Below are positions 17,919 through 26,058 of a stretch of DNA of 64,000 nucleotides, piece after piece (within the stretch, counting starts at the first letter, position 1; every line of letters begins with the position of its first letter). The translations under genes were made by a program, and so were the position numbers. Origin of the DNA: Curtobacterium luteum (GTDB lineage Bacteria; Actinomycetota; Actinomycetes; Actinomycetales; Microbacteriaceae); the NCBI RefSeq assembly GCF_001475545.1, contig NZ_LDQC01000002.1, positions 1 to 64,000 on the forward strand, in the 5' to 3' direction. Under the pieces are notes generated by a model that saw only the letters and a program-made list of their open reading frames with translations, was not told the DNA's origin and ran no database searches.

Positions 17919-19987
17919 GCGCGGCCGGCGGGAGCGGACGGCCGCTGCTCCGGGACGTGCGACCGCCGGTGCGCCTGGCGGAGCGCCCACAGGTGCTTCG
18001 GCCGGAGCCCTGGCACGTAAGCCGTGGCGAGCGCCCGAGCGACCCGGGGCACGTGCAGCGGTGTCGGCACGACGAGCCAGAGCGGCTCGTGCCGGGCGCC
18101 GAACTTCTCCTTGAACCGCTGGAGCGACCGGAATCCGTACACCGGCTCGAGGACACGGGCGAGCACGGCGGCGCCACGGCTGACGAGGACCCCGGCACCG
18201 GGGTGCACGGCGAGCGGTGTCCCGGACAGGCTGATCGTGGTGAGGCCGGCGTCGCGGGCGCGGAGGGCGGTGCGGGCGATGAGGAACTCCATCACGCCGG
18301 GCATCCCGTCCTCGCCGCGGCGCATCACGTCGAGCGTCCACCCCGTGAGCGCGCCCCGCTCGTGCACGGGCAGCCAGCTCGTGACCCCGACCACGCGGTC
18401 CTCGGCGTCGATCGCGAGCATGAGCCGCACGTCCGGGTCGTCGAGCTCCCGGAGCCCGCCGAGTGTGAAGCCCATCTCCGGCAGACGTCGGTCGGCCGCC
18501 CACCGGGTGCAGATCACCTCGACCTCGGTGCGGTGCGCGGGCGACAGGGAGGCGAACGTCGTCCACTCGTCACGCACGCCCTCACGGTCGGCGCGGTTCG
18601 ATGCTGTCCGGAGGTCCTGGCGCTTCTTGCCGCTCAGGCTGAACGCGGTGACGTCGAGCACGGCCTCGACCCCGACCGGAACGGACGTCCAGCCGTCGGC
18701 CGCGAGGATCTCCCGCACGGCTTCGTGCACGCTCGTGAACGCGGGGACCCAGCCGTTGCGTTCGCAGGCGTCCGCGAAGGCGTGGAGCACGGCGGGCCGG
18801 TCGACGGCGGCGCACACAGGGTCGGAGACGCTCAGTGCGACGTCGCCGTGCACGCGGTACGCGACCGCACCGAGGCCGTCCGGGTGCACCCAGGTGGCGT
18901 TGCCGTGCCAGGTGCCCATGTGCCCGAGGCTGCCGGCGTCCCCGTCGCGGAGCATCTCGACGAGCGCGGCCTGTGACCCGTCGACGGCGCGGAAGCGTGC
19001 ACGCACGAGGCGGCCGTGCAGCCCGAGGACCACGACGACGACGGTGGCGGGCACCAGCCAGGCGCCGAGGAGGGTGACCTGCCACTCGAGTGCGTCGAGG
19101 CCGAGACCCTGCCACTGCACACCGCCCTCCTGCACCGGCTCGATGAGGAACGCGTCGGCGAGCACCGCGGTGAGCGTCACGAGGACGCCGACCGCGATCG
19201 TCACGCCGAGGCGCCGACCGTGCTGGACGAGCCACGCCGCGATCAGCAGGAGGACGCCCACGGCGGCGACGGACCGGTCGCTCATCGCGTCGGCGAACGG
19301 TGACAGGACACCGTCGGCCTGCGGGACGACGAGGGTCACCAGGGTGCCGGCGCCGAATGCGCTCAGGGTCGCGACGACGAGGGTCCGCGGTGGCGGTACC
19401 GCGCGTCCGGAGCGTTCGACCGGCCGGGAGGCACGGGGCGCGACGAGCGAGCCGGCTGCGGTCCCGAGGAGGGTCGCCAGGGCACGGGCCAGGTCCGACC
19501 CGTGGCCCGCGAACAGCACGAGCGTGAGCACGACGGTCCAGAGCACCGCGCGGACGCGCCACCGCGACTGCGTCGGCATCGTGGCGGACGCCGCACCGAG
19601 CAGCGCCGCGGCGACCGTGGACGGCGCGGTGAGGGGCTGCCCGACCGCGGCCTCCGCGTGCGCTTCACCGAGCGCCGACCCGAGGCTCACGACGGCGAGC
19701 GTGGTGCCCGCGGCGAGCAGGGGCGCGGCGACCCCGACGATGACCGTCCGGAGCGAGCCGAGCCGACGTTCGGCGACGAGCGTCGCGAGGACGACGGCGA
19801 CGAGTGCGAGGCACGCCACCGGCGGGTGGTGCGGGAAGTCCGGCTCGGAGTGCATCATCCGCGCGGAGACGATCAGGACCGCCGCGACGACCGCGACGGC
19901 GACGGTCACCGGGAGCGAGCGGAGCCGGGAGAGGACGGGAACGAGTGCCACGGTCCCATCGAAGCGGGGTGCGGGGTGTCGGCACAT
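17915..19987 (-). CDS. MprF-like aminoacyl-phosphatidylglycerol synthase (DUF2156)
   Basis: 690 residues. The N-terminal half has about eight TM segments. The C-terminal half (from about residue 330) is a double-GNAT DUF2156 domain, visible in MGTWHGNATWVHPDGLGAVA, SLSGKKRQDLRTASNRA and the terminal FKEKFGARHEPLWLV. This family moves an amino acid from aminoacyl-tRNA to phosphatidylglycerol, lowering surface charge and cationic peptide sensitivity. Which amino acid is used cannot be read here. The start is uncertain: ATG at 19987, or a GTG about 12 codons inside. It is followed by the coupled esterase gene. Confidence 0.82.
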   Translation of the reverse strand: MCRHPAPRFDGTVALVPVLSRLRSLPVTVAVAVVAAVLIVSARMMHSEPDFPHHPPVACLALVAVVLATLVAERRLGSLRTVIVGVAAPLLAAGTTLAVVSLGSALGEAHAEAAVGQPLTAPSTVAAALLGAASATMPTQSRWRVRAVLWTVVLTLVLFAGHGSDLARALATLLGTAAGSLVAPRASRPVERSGRAVPPPRTLVVATLSAFGAGTLVTLVVPQADGVLSPFADAMSDRSVAAVGVLLLIAAWLVQHGRRLGVTIAVGVLVTLTAVLADAFLIEPVQEGGVQWQGLGLDALEWQVTLLGAWLVPATVVVVVLGLHGRLVRARFRAVDGSQAALVEMLRDGDAGSLGHMGTWHGNATWVHPDGLGAVAYRVHGDVALSVSDPVCAAVDRPAVLHAFADACERNGWVPAFTSVHEAVREILAADGWTSVPVGVEAVLDVTAFSLSGKKRQDLRTASNRADREGVRDEWTTFASLSPAHRTEVEVICTRWAADRRLPEMGFTLGGLRELDDPDVRLMLAIDAEDRVVGVTSWLPVHERGALTGWTLDVMRRGEDGMPGVMEFLIARTALRARDAGLTTISLSGTPLAVHPGAGVLVSRGAAVLARVLEPVYGFRSLQRFKEKFGARHEPLWLVVPTPLHVPRVARALATAYVPGLRPKHLWALRQAHRRSHVPEQRPSAPAGRA

Positions 19988-20006
19988 CGCTCCGGGGCGT
20001 GATCCT

Positions 20007-20028
20007 CGGGTGGCCGATCGGCCACCCG
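20007..20028. promoter_or_regulatory. 22-bp perfect palindrome
   Basis: CGGGTGGCCGA followed directly by its complement, in the 45-bp gap between the histidine kinase stop and the MprF-like gene start. It could be an operator for the MprF-like gene or a terminator of the kinase operon. Confidence 0.5.
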
Positions 20029-20032
20029 GACT

Positions 20033-21229
20033 TCATCCGACCGGCGGCGTGTGGTCGGCGGGGATGCGGAGGTGCAGCGCGTAGCCGTCGCCGGGCTGCG
20101 GACCGGCCTCGAGCGAACCGCCCAGCAGGGACGCGCGTTCGCCGAGCCCGATCAGGCCGAGCCCCGACCCGGGCAGTTCGAGCCGTTCGGCCCGCGCGGG
20201 ACCGTTCACCAGGTCGACCAGGACCACACCGTCGTGCATCCGGGCGCTCACCCGGACGGCCGCGTCGGGGGCGTGCTTCCGGACGTTCGTGAGGCCCTCC
20301 TGCACGAAGCGGTACACGGCGCGCTGCACGGGCTGGCCGAGCGACTCCGGCAGGTCCACGGTCGCGGTCGTCTCGAGGCCGCTGTCGGCGATGAGTCGCG
20401 GGAGGTCGGCGAGCACCGGCTGCGGGGCGATCTCCCGCGCGGTGCCGCCCGATGCGCGGAGCACCTGGACCATCTCGCGGAGCTCCTGCAGCGTCACGAC
20501 GCACAGCTGCCGGATCGTCCGGGCGAACCCACGCTCGGCCTCGTCCCGTCCCGCGACCTGGACCGCGCCGGCCTGCACCGCGATGAGTGTGACCTGGTGG
20601 GAGACGACGTCGTGCATCTCCCGCGCGAGCAGGGCACGTTCGCGGGAGAGCGCGACCTCGGCCGCCTGTCGGCGTTCGTCCTCGCGGGCGAGCCGGACCT
20701 CGGTGAGCTGCTCGGTCAGCCGCGCGCGGGTCCGGACGAGCAGCCCGATCGCCAGCGGCCCGAGGGCGAAGATCACGGCGTAGAGGATCGAGACGACGAG
20801 CTCGTCGAGGCTCTGCGGCGGTCCGACGAAGCCGCTGAACCCGACGAACTGGACGACGGCGGCGACGAGCATGAGCCATCGCCGGTCCGTCCGCTCCCCG
20901 AGCGTGAACAGCGCGATGCTCGCCGCGACCACGGCCGACCCGACGAACAGTCCCGGCATGGTGAGGGCGAACGCGAGCACCGGCAGCCGACGGCGGAGGA
21001 GGAGGGCGCCCGCGGCGAGGAGCGACAGGCCGGTCTCCGCGCTGGTCGCACCCGAGATGTCGAGCACGGCGTCCGCGACGGCGGCCACGACGAACAGGGC
21101 GTCGACCACCCACCAGGGTGCCGGGTGGGTGCGCGCCCAGCGCAGGCCGACGTCGACGAGGCGGTCGAGCCTCCCGTCCGTCTCCCGCAGGACGTGCGCG
21201 AGCCGCGACCGGTCCCGGTGCTCAGCCAT
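20033..21229 (-). CDS. Sensor histidine kinase, NarL-partner (HisKA_3) type
   Basis: 398 residues. The first 170 residues hold about five TM helices without a large extracellular sensor loop, so it probably senses the membrane itself. The phosphoacceptor motif is REMHDVVSHQVTLI, and the HATPase part has FVQEGLTNVRKHA (N box) and GSGLGLIGLGER (G box). Its start overlaps the response-regulator stop by 8 nt. It lies directly upstream of the MprF-like gene on the same strand, suggesting envelope-stress control of that gene (inference). Confidence 0.9.
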   Translation of the reverse strand: MAEHRDRSRLAHVLRETDGRLDRLVDVGLRWARTHPAPWWVVDALFVVAAVADAVLDISGATSAETGLSLLAAGALLLRRRLPVLAFALTMPGLFVGSAVVAASIALFTLGERTDRRWLMLVAAVVQFVGFSGFVGPPQSLDELVVSILYAVIFALGPLAIGLLVRTRARLTEQLTEVRLAREDERRQAAEVALSRERALLAREMHDVVSHQVTLIAVQAGAVQVAGRDEAERGFARTIRQLCVVTLQELREMVQVLRASGGTAREIAPQPVLADLPRLIADSGLETTATVDLPESLGQPVQRAVYRFVQEGLTNVRKHAPDAAVRVSARMHDGVVLVDLVNGPARAERLELPGSGLGLIGLGERASLLGGSLEAGPQPGDGYALHLRIPADHTPPVG

Positions 21230-21854
21230 CCAGCAGTCCCGCCTCGGCCGCGCGCAGCGCGAGCTGGACCCGCGTCGGGACGCCGAACGCGACGAGGAGC
21301 GCGCGGACGTCCTCCTTGACGGTGCCGGTGCTCACCCCGAGCCGTCGGCCGATGTCGGGGTTGCTCGCGCCGTCGGCGATGCAGCGGAGGACCTCGCGCT
21401 CGCGGTCGCTCAACGGCGGGATCGCGACCGGCGTCCGGGCGGCGAAGAGCCGACGGCGGTCGACCCCGGGTGCGAGCACCACGCCGCCGCGGGCGAGGAC
21501 GCGGACGTACTCGGCGAGGGCCTCGGGGTCCGTGTCCTTGAGCAGGAACCCGGCCGCACCGAGCTCCATCGCGCGTCCGATGTACTCCTCGGCATCGAAC
21601 GTCGTGAGCATCGCGACCGCGGGTGGCTCGGGCAGGGCCTGCACCTCGCGGAGGACGTCGAGACCGTTCACGTGCGGCATCCGCACGTCGAGCAGGACCA
21701 CGTCCGGCCGGTGCTCGGTGACCACCCGGACCGCGTCGACGTCGTTCGCGGTGGCGACGACGTCGATGTCGGGCGCCGCCCCGAGGATGAGTTCGAAGCC
21801 GTAGCGCACGAGCGTCTCGTCGTCGACGATCACCACCGAGGTCACGGCCGTCAT
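21222..21854 (-). CDS. Response regulator, NarL/FixJ family
   Basis: 210 residues. Receiver domain with acidic pocket Asp11-Asp12, phosphoacceptor Asp56 (LLDVRMP) and Lys in FLLKDTDP; C-terminal LuxR-type HTH (LSDREREVLRCIADG, then TGTVKEDVRALL). The ATG at 21854 gives the standard receiver N-terminus; the frame extends upstream without conserved sequence. Cotranscribed with the kinase that follows. Confidence 0.92.
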   Translation of the reverse strand: MTAVTSVVIVDDETLVRYGFELILGAAPDIDVVATANDVDAVRVVTEHRPDVVLLDVRMPHVNGLDVLREVQALPEPPAVAMLTTFDAEEYIGRAMELGAAGFLLKDTDPEALAEYVRVLARGGVVLAPGVDRRRLFAARTPVAIPPLSDREREVLRCIADGASNPDIGRRLGVSTGTVKEDVRALLVAFGVPTRVQLALRAAEAGLLDG

Positions 21855-21905
21855 CTTGTCACGGGCGTTGGCGTTCCGGAGTGGAATCGCTACTGTGAGG
21901 GGCAC

Positions 21906-21927
21906 TGGTCATGTCCGCGCATGACCA
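21906..21927. promoter_or_regulatory. Inverted repeat, candidate GntR operator upstream of gntR
   Basis: TGGTCATG-N6-CATGACCA, perfect 8-bp arms, 56 nt before the gntR start. The same TGGTCATG half-site recurs upstream of the PTS IIC gene at 23618-23631, pointing to autoregulation by the adjacent regulator. Confidence 0.6.
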
Positions 21928-21982
21928 CCCAGCGAACCACCGCGGCAGCAGCACGAGGACGAGCAACGGAGCAGACCGAGCG

Positions 21983-22723
21983 ATGACGACCCGCATCACC
22001 GAGGGTGCCGAACCCAAGCACCAGCAACTGCGGCGCATCCTGCTCGACCTCGCGACCACGCGGCTCGCCCCCGGCGCCGCGATCCCGTCCGAGCGGCAGC
22101 TCATCCAGGAGTACGGGGTCTCGCGGATCACCGTGCGCGAGGCGCTCGGGCAGCTCGTCAACGAGGGGTACCTCGAGCGCGTCCGCGGGAAGGGCACGTT
22201 CGTGGCGCACCGACCGGTACAGTCGACGCTGCACCTCGCGTCCTTCACGGAGGAGATGCGGGCACTCGGGCACGTCCCGACCACGGTCGTCCTCGTCCGC
22301 GAGGAGCGCGTGCCACCGACCGACACCGTCGCTGCGCTCCGGCTCGCCGAGGACGAGACCGCCTACCACCTCAAGCGCCTCCGGATGGCGGACGGGGCGC
22401 CGGTGTCGATCGACGACGCCTGGCTCTCGGCGTCGGCGTTCCCCGGGCTGCTCGACCACGACCTGTCGGGGTCGGTCTACTCCCTCGCGGCCACCGAGTA
22501 CCGGACGCCGATCGACCGGGCACAGCAGACCGTGGCGGCGAAGCCGGCGGCCGACGACGTCGCGACGCTGCTCGGCACGAAGACGGGTGCCCCCGTGCTC
22601 GAGTTCGACCGGGTGTCGTACTCGGGGGACCGCCCCGTCGAGCACAGTCGCTCGTGGTACCGGTCGGACCGCTACCGCGTGCAGATGGAGGTCACCGCGA
22701 CGGCGCCGCAGGCGGTCGCGTAG
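21983..22723 (+). CDS. GntR/HutC family regulator (NagR/DasR-like)
   Basis: 246 residues: N-terminal winged HTH (PSERQLIQEYGVSRITVREAL, residues about 33-55), then a UTRA ligand domain. The neighbouring PTS genes make an amino-sugar or sugar phosphate the likely effector, as for DasR/NagR. The ATG at 21983 follows CGGAG; the upstream in-frame ATG at 21911 lies inside the candidate operator and is disfavoured. Confidence 0.87.
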   Translation: MTTRITEGAEPKHQQLRRILLDLATTRLAPGAAIPSERQLIQEYGVSRITVREALGQLVNEGYLERVRGKGTFVAHRPVQSTLHLASFTEEMRALGHVPTTVVLVREERVPPTDTVAALRLAEDETAYHLKRLRMADGAPVSIDDAWLSASAFPGLLDHDLSGSVYSLAATEYRTPIDRAQQTVAAKPAADDVATLLGTKTGAPVLEFDRVSYSGDRPVEHSRSWYRSDRYRVQMEVTATAPQAVA

Positions 22724-22768
22724 CGGGACGGTCGCGGCTGCGGTCGCCGCCCACCGCTGCCGCCGCAC

Positions 22769-22838
22769 GCCGAGTCTCGCGTGGGCGGACACTCCCGCGG
22801 CTGCGGAGCAGCGAAAGTGTCCGCCTGGCCGAGTCTCG
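22769..22838. repeat. Hairpin flanked by 11-bp direct repeats
   Basis: GCCGAGTCTCG occurs at 22769-22779 and 22828-22838. Between them is a hairpin with arms GCGGACACT and AGTGTCCGC. It lies between convergent gntR and PTS IIA genes, so it may terminate both. The direct repeats resemble a target-site duplication around a tiny element. Confidence 0.5.
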
Positions 22839-22848
22839 TGGCCGCCAC

Positions 22849-23301
22849 CTACGCCTCGAACAGCGCGTCACCCTCGCGGACCGTGGTGCCGACGGCGCCC
22901 TGCGGCACCGAGTCCGGCGCGGAGCCGAGCACGACGACGGGGCAGATCGGCGAGTACCCGGCGGCCGAGATCACCGACGGGGTGAACCGGACGACCGGGT
23001 CACCTGCTGCGACCGTGTCCCCCTCGGCCGCGAGGAGCTCGAACCCCTCGCCCGAGAGCTTGACGGTGTCGATGCCGACGTGCACGAGGACGTCCGTCCC
23101 CGCGGCCCCCTGCAGCGCGAACGCGTGCGGGTGCAGCTTCACGATCGTGCCGTCGACCGGCGCCACCGCGGTGACCGGCCCCTCGACGCCCGTCGGGTCG
23201 ACAGCGACCCCGGCGCCGACGAGCTGCCCGGCGAACACCGGGTCCGGCACGTCCGCGAGCGCGACGACCGGACCGCCGAACGGCGTGCGGACCGCCGTCA
23301 C
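22849..23301 (-). CDS. crr: PTS sugar transporter subunit IIA (glucose type)
   Basis: 150 residues, cytoplasmic phosphocarrier that takes phosphate from HPr and gives it to IIB. The phosphorylated histidine is His74 in VLVHVGIDTV; the auxiliary His59 is in HPHAF. Its start overlaps the IIB stop (ATGA), so IIB and IIA are made together. The IIC partner is the divergent gene at 23745. Confidence 0.92.
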   Translation of the reverse strand: MTAVRTPFGGPVVALADVPDPVFAGQLVGAGVAVDPTGVEGPVTAVAPVDGTIVKLHPHAFALQGAAGTDVLVHVGIDTVKLSGEGFELLAAEGDTVAAGDPVVRFTPSVISAAGYSPICPVVVLGSAPDSVPQGAVGTTVREGDALFEA

Positions 23302-23549
23302 AGTTCGTCGCCGTCGATCGAGTCGTTGATGTCCTGCGCGAGGTTGTCCGCGATCGGACCGACGATGACCTGCCAGCCGGTGCCGCCACCGACGACGGCC
23401 TGGGCGCCGGCGGCCTGGAGGGCGGCCTTGTCCACGAGGTCGCCGTCCTCGACCTCGACGCGGAGGCGCGTGATGCAGCCCTCGACCTCGTCGATGTTGT
23501 CGGCACCGCCGAGCGCGGCGATGATGTCGGCTGCCTTGATGTCGGCCAT
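23298..23549 (-). CDS. PTS sugar transporter subunit IIB (glucose/GlcNAc type)
   Basis: 83 residues, a free-standing EIIB domain. The phosphorylated cysteine is Cys25 in EVEGCITRLR. This split arrangement (separate IIB next to a IIC) resembles the streptomycete NagF/NagE N-acetylglucosamine system. First gene of a two-gene operon with IIA. A GAGGA-type RBS precedes the ATG. Confidence 0.9.
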   Translation of the reverse strand: MADIKAADIIAALGGADNIDEVEGCITRLRVEVEDGDLVDKAALQAAGAQAVVGGGTGWQVIVGPIADNLAQDINDSIDGDEL

Positions 23550-23617
23550 CGTTTCCTCCTCGTTAAGGGTGTTCGCACCGGGTTGACATGCATCCGGTCC
23601 GGGTTCAGACTACGGAA

Positions 23618-23631
23618 CTGGTCATGACCGG
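23618..23631. promoter_or_regulatory. Candidate GntR operator between PTS IIB and IIC genes
   Basis: CTGGTCATGACCGG, with a central GGTCATGACC palindrome, in the 195-bp divergent promoter region. It matches the half-site at 21906-21927 and resembles the DasR dre motif. Confidence 0.6.
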
Positions 23632-23744
23632 ACAGGACCGGCCAGGTGTCTCCGCCGAGCGTACCTGCGCCCGCCCGTACCGCTCAACCCACCCGCAGCT
23701 CCACCCGCACCCCGAAGCTCCACCCAACGACGAGAGGAACTCCG

Positions 23745-25013
23745 ATGAGCGCCACCACCGCCACGGACGTACCGGAGAAGAAGACCCCGAAGAAGCAGTC
23801 GAAGCTCTTCGCCAACGCGCAGCGCCTCGGGCGGAGCCTGCTCCTGCCGATCGCGGTCATGCCCGCCGCGGGCATCCTGAACCGCATCGGCCAGCCGGAC
23901 CTCCTCGGCGCGATCCCCGGCTTCGAGACCGGCGCGAGCGTCATCTCGGCCGCGGGGCAGGCGATCTTCACGTGGCTGCCGCTGCTCTTCGCGGTCGGCA
24001 TCGCGATCGGCTGGGCGAAGAAGTCCGACGGCACCACCGCGCTCGCCGCGGTCGTCGGCTACATGGTCATGTACCAGGTGTTCGCGGTCATGTCGCCGAT
24101 CGTGCTCAAGGGGGTCAAGGACGCGAACGGCGACCAAGCGACGATCAACTTCGGCGTCCTCGGCGGCATCGTGATGGGTCTCGTCGCCGCGGGCCTCTGG
24201 CAGCGGTTCCACCGCACGAAGATGCCCGACTTCCTCGGCTTCTTCTCCGGCCGCCGCCTCGTGCCGATCCTCACCGCGGCCGCCGGCCTCGTGATCGCGG
24301 TCCTCATGTCGTTCGTCTACCGCTACTTCGACATCGCCCTCACCGCAGCCGGCCAGGCCGTCGCGGACAACGCCGTCATCGGCGGCGGGATCTTCGGCTT
24401 CGCGAACCGACTGCTCATCCCGATCGGTCTGCACCAGCTGCTCAACTTCTTCCCGTGGTTCCAGCTCGGCAGCTTCACAGACGCGGCCGGGAACATCGTC
24501 CACGGTGACATCCCGCGCTTCCTCGCTGGCGACCCCACCGCGGGGATCTTCCAGACCGGCTTCTTCCCGATCATGATGTTCGCCCTGCCGGCCGGCGCCC
24601 TCGCCATCTGGCGGAACGCGAAGCCGCAGAACCGGAAGGTGGTCGGCGCGCTGATGGTCTCCGCTGCGCTCACCTCGTTCGTGACCGGCATCACCGAGCC
24701 GCTCGAGTACTCGTTCATGTTCGTGGCCTTCCCGCTCTACGTCATCCACGCGTTCCTCACGGGCACCTCGCTCGCTCTCGTCAACGCGCTCGGCATCCAC
24801 GACGGGTTCTCGTTCTCGGCCGGTGCGATCGACTACGTGCTGAACTTCGGCAAGGCGGACGGCGCGATCTGGCTCATCCCGATCGGACTCGGCTACGCGG
24901 TCATCTACTACTTCCTGTTCTCGTTCGTGATCAAGAAGTGGAACCTCCGCACGCCCGGTCGCGAGGAGGACACGATCGCCGAGAACACGATCGACGCGGC
25001 CACGAAGGCCTGA
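23745..25013 (+). CDS. PTS sugar transporter subunit IIC (NagE/PtsG family)
   Basis: 422 residues, the membrane channel of the PTS. About ten hydrophobic segments; family motifs include LLLPIAVMPAAGILNRIG and FVTGITEPLEYSFMF. The GITEP motif is typical of glucose/GlcNAc EIIC. The ATG at 23745 has GAGAGGAA before it. Together with the divergent IIB-IIA operon and the GntR regulator it forms one uptake system; N-acetylglucosamine is the likely sugar, glucose possible. Confidence 0.9.
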   Translation: MSATTATDVPEKKTPKKQSKLFANAQRLGRSLLLPIAVMPAAGILNRIGQPDLLGAIPGFETGASVISAAGQAIFTWLPLLFAVGIAIGWAKKSDGTTALAAVVGYMVMYQVFAVMSPIVLKGVKDANGDQATINFGVLGGIVMGLVAAGLWQRFHRTKMPDFLGFFSGRRLVPILTAAAGLVIAVLMSFVYRYFDIALTAAGQAVADNAVIGGGIFGFANRLLIPIGLHQLLNFFPWFQLGSFTDAAGNIVHGDIPRFLAGDPTAGIFQTGFFPIMMFALPAGALAIWRNAKPQNRKVVGALMVSAALTSFVTGITEPLEYSFMFVAFPLYVIHAFLTGTSLALVNALGIHDGFSFSAGAIDYVLNFGKADGAIWLIPIGLGYAVIYYFLFSFVIKKWNLRTPGREEDTIAENTIDAATKA

Positions 25014-25035
25014 TCGGCGCCTTCGCGACCACCAC

Positions 25036-25079
25036 CGGACTGGAGGCGTGGTGCCAGCTGGCACCGCGCCTCCAGTCCG
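25036..25079. repeat. GGCCTGGAGG-family palindrome, copy after PTS IIC
   Basis: Two 20-nt arms around AGCT, complementary throughout apart from one G-T wobble. Directly after the IIC stop, so it probably acts as a terminator. Core TGGAGGCG / CGCCTCCA as in the other family members. Confidence 0.75.
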
Positions 25080-25109
25080 TCGTCTGGCTGTTTCTTCACG
25101 CGACTGATT

Positions 25110-25139
25110 TTGACAACCGTTATCAAGAAGCAGTAACGT
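25110..25139 (+). promoter_or_regulatory. znu promoter with Zur-type operator
   Basis: TTGACAACCGTTATCAA (25110-25126) is a 17-bp palindrome of the form TGAnAACnGTTnTCA. Its first six bases are a consensus -35 (TTGACA); TAACGT 18 nt later (25134-25139) serves as -10, only 7 nt before the znuA ATG. Zinc-loaded Zur would block the -35. The operon itself encodes a Zur homologue, supporting the assignment. Confidence 0.75.
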
Positions 25140-25146
25140 CATCGAC

Positions 25147-26058
25147 ATGCAGCAGCGTCTCCTCGCCCTCCCGCTCATCGCCGGCGCAGCCGCGCTCGCC
25201 CTGTCGGGCTGCGCGACCAGTTCGGCCTCGAGCAACGGGAGTCCGGACGGCACCATCCGGGTGGTCGCGTCGACCAACGTCTACGGCTCGCTCGTCGAGG
25301 CCGTCGGCGGCGACGACGTGTCGGTGACGAGCATCCTGGACGACCCCTCGCAGGACCCGCACTCGTTCGAGTCGAGCGCCAAGACACAGCTCGCGGTGTC
25401 CAAGGCCGACCTCCTCATCGAGAACGGCGGAGGCTACGACGACTTCATGACCACGCTCGCGGACGCCTCGAACACCAAGGCCGACACGATCAACGTGGTG
25501 AAGCTCTCCGGCCTCGACAAGGGTGGCGACACCGAGTTCAACGAGCACGTGTTCTACGACTACCCGACGATGGTGAAGCTCGTGGACGACGTCGCGACCC
25601 GCCTGGGCGACCTCGACAGCTCGGCCGCGAGCACGTTCGAGGCGAACGCGAAGACCCTCACCGGCAAGCTCGAGCAGCTCGAGTCGCAGACGGCGTCGCT
25701 CAAGACGCAGTACGACGGCGAGAAGGTGGCGTACACCGAGCCGGTCCCGGGCTACCTCTTCGATGCGATGGGGCTCGACAACGTCACCCCGGAGAAGTTC
25801 TCGGAGGCGATCGAGGAGGGCGACGACGTCCCCCCGGCCGCCCTCAACGACACCCTCGAGCTGTTCAGCAGCAAGACCGTGAAGCTCCTCGCCTACAACG
25901 AGCAGACGTCGAGCCCGGAGACCGAACAGGTCAAGAAGGCGGCCGACCAGGCCGGTGTGCCGGTGGTCGGTGTCACGGAGACGCTCCCGAAGGGGGATGA
26001 TTACGTCTCGTGGCAGCAGGCGAACATCGACGCGGTGAAGGCGGCGCTGGCGAAGTGA
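25147..26058 (+). CDS. znuA: Zinc/manganese ABC transporter substrate-binding lipoprotein
   Basis: 303 residues. Signal peptide with lipobox LSGC (Cys22). Cluster A-I metal-binding fold: ligands His in DPHSFE and His in NEHVFYDYP are present, but the third canonical histidine position reads YTEPVPGY, so Glu replaces His. The His-rich loop of many ZnuA proteins is absent. It captures metal outside the membrane and hands it to ZnuB. First gene of a four-gene operon ending in zur. Confidence 0.88.
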   Translation: MQQRLLALPLIAGAAALALSGCATSSASSNGSPDGTIRVVASTNVYGSLVEAVGGDDVSVTSILDDPSQDPHSFESSAKTQLAVSKADLLIENGGGYDDFMTTLADASNTKADTINVVKLSGLDKGGDTEFNEHVFYDYPTMVKLVDDVATRLGDLDSSAASTFEANAKTLTGKLEQLESQTASLKTQYDGEKVAYTEPVPGYLFDAMGLDNVTPEKFSEAIEEGDDVPPAALNDTLELFSSKTVKLLAYNEQTSSPETEQVKKAADQAGVPVVGVTETLPKGDDYVSWQQANIDAVKAALAK

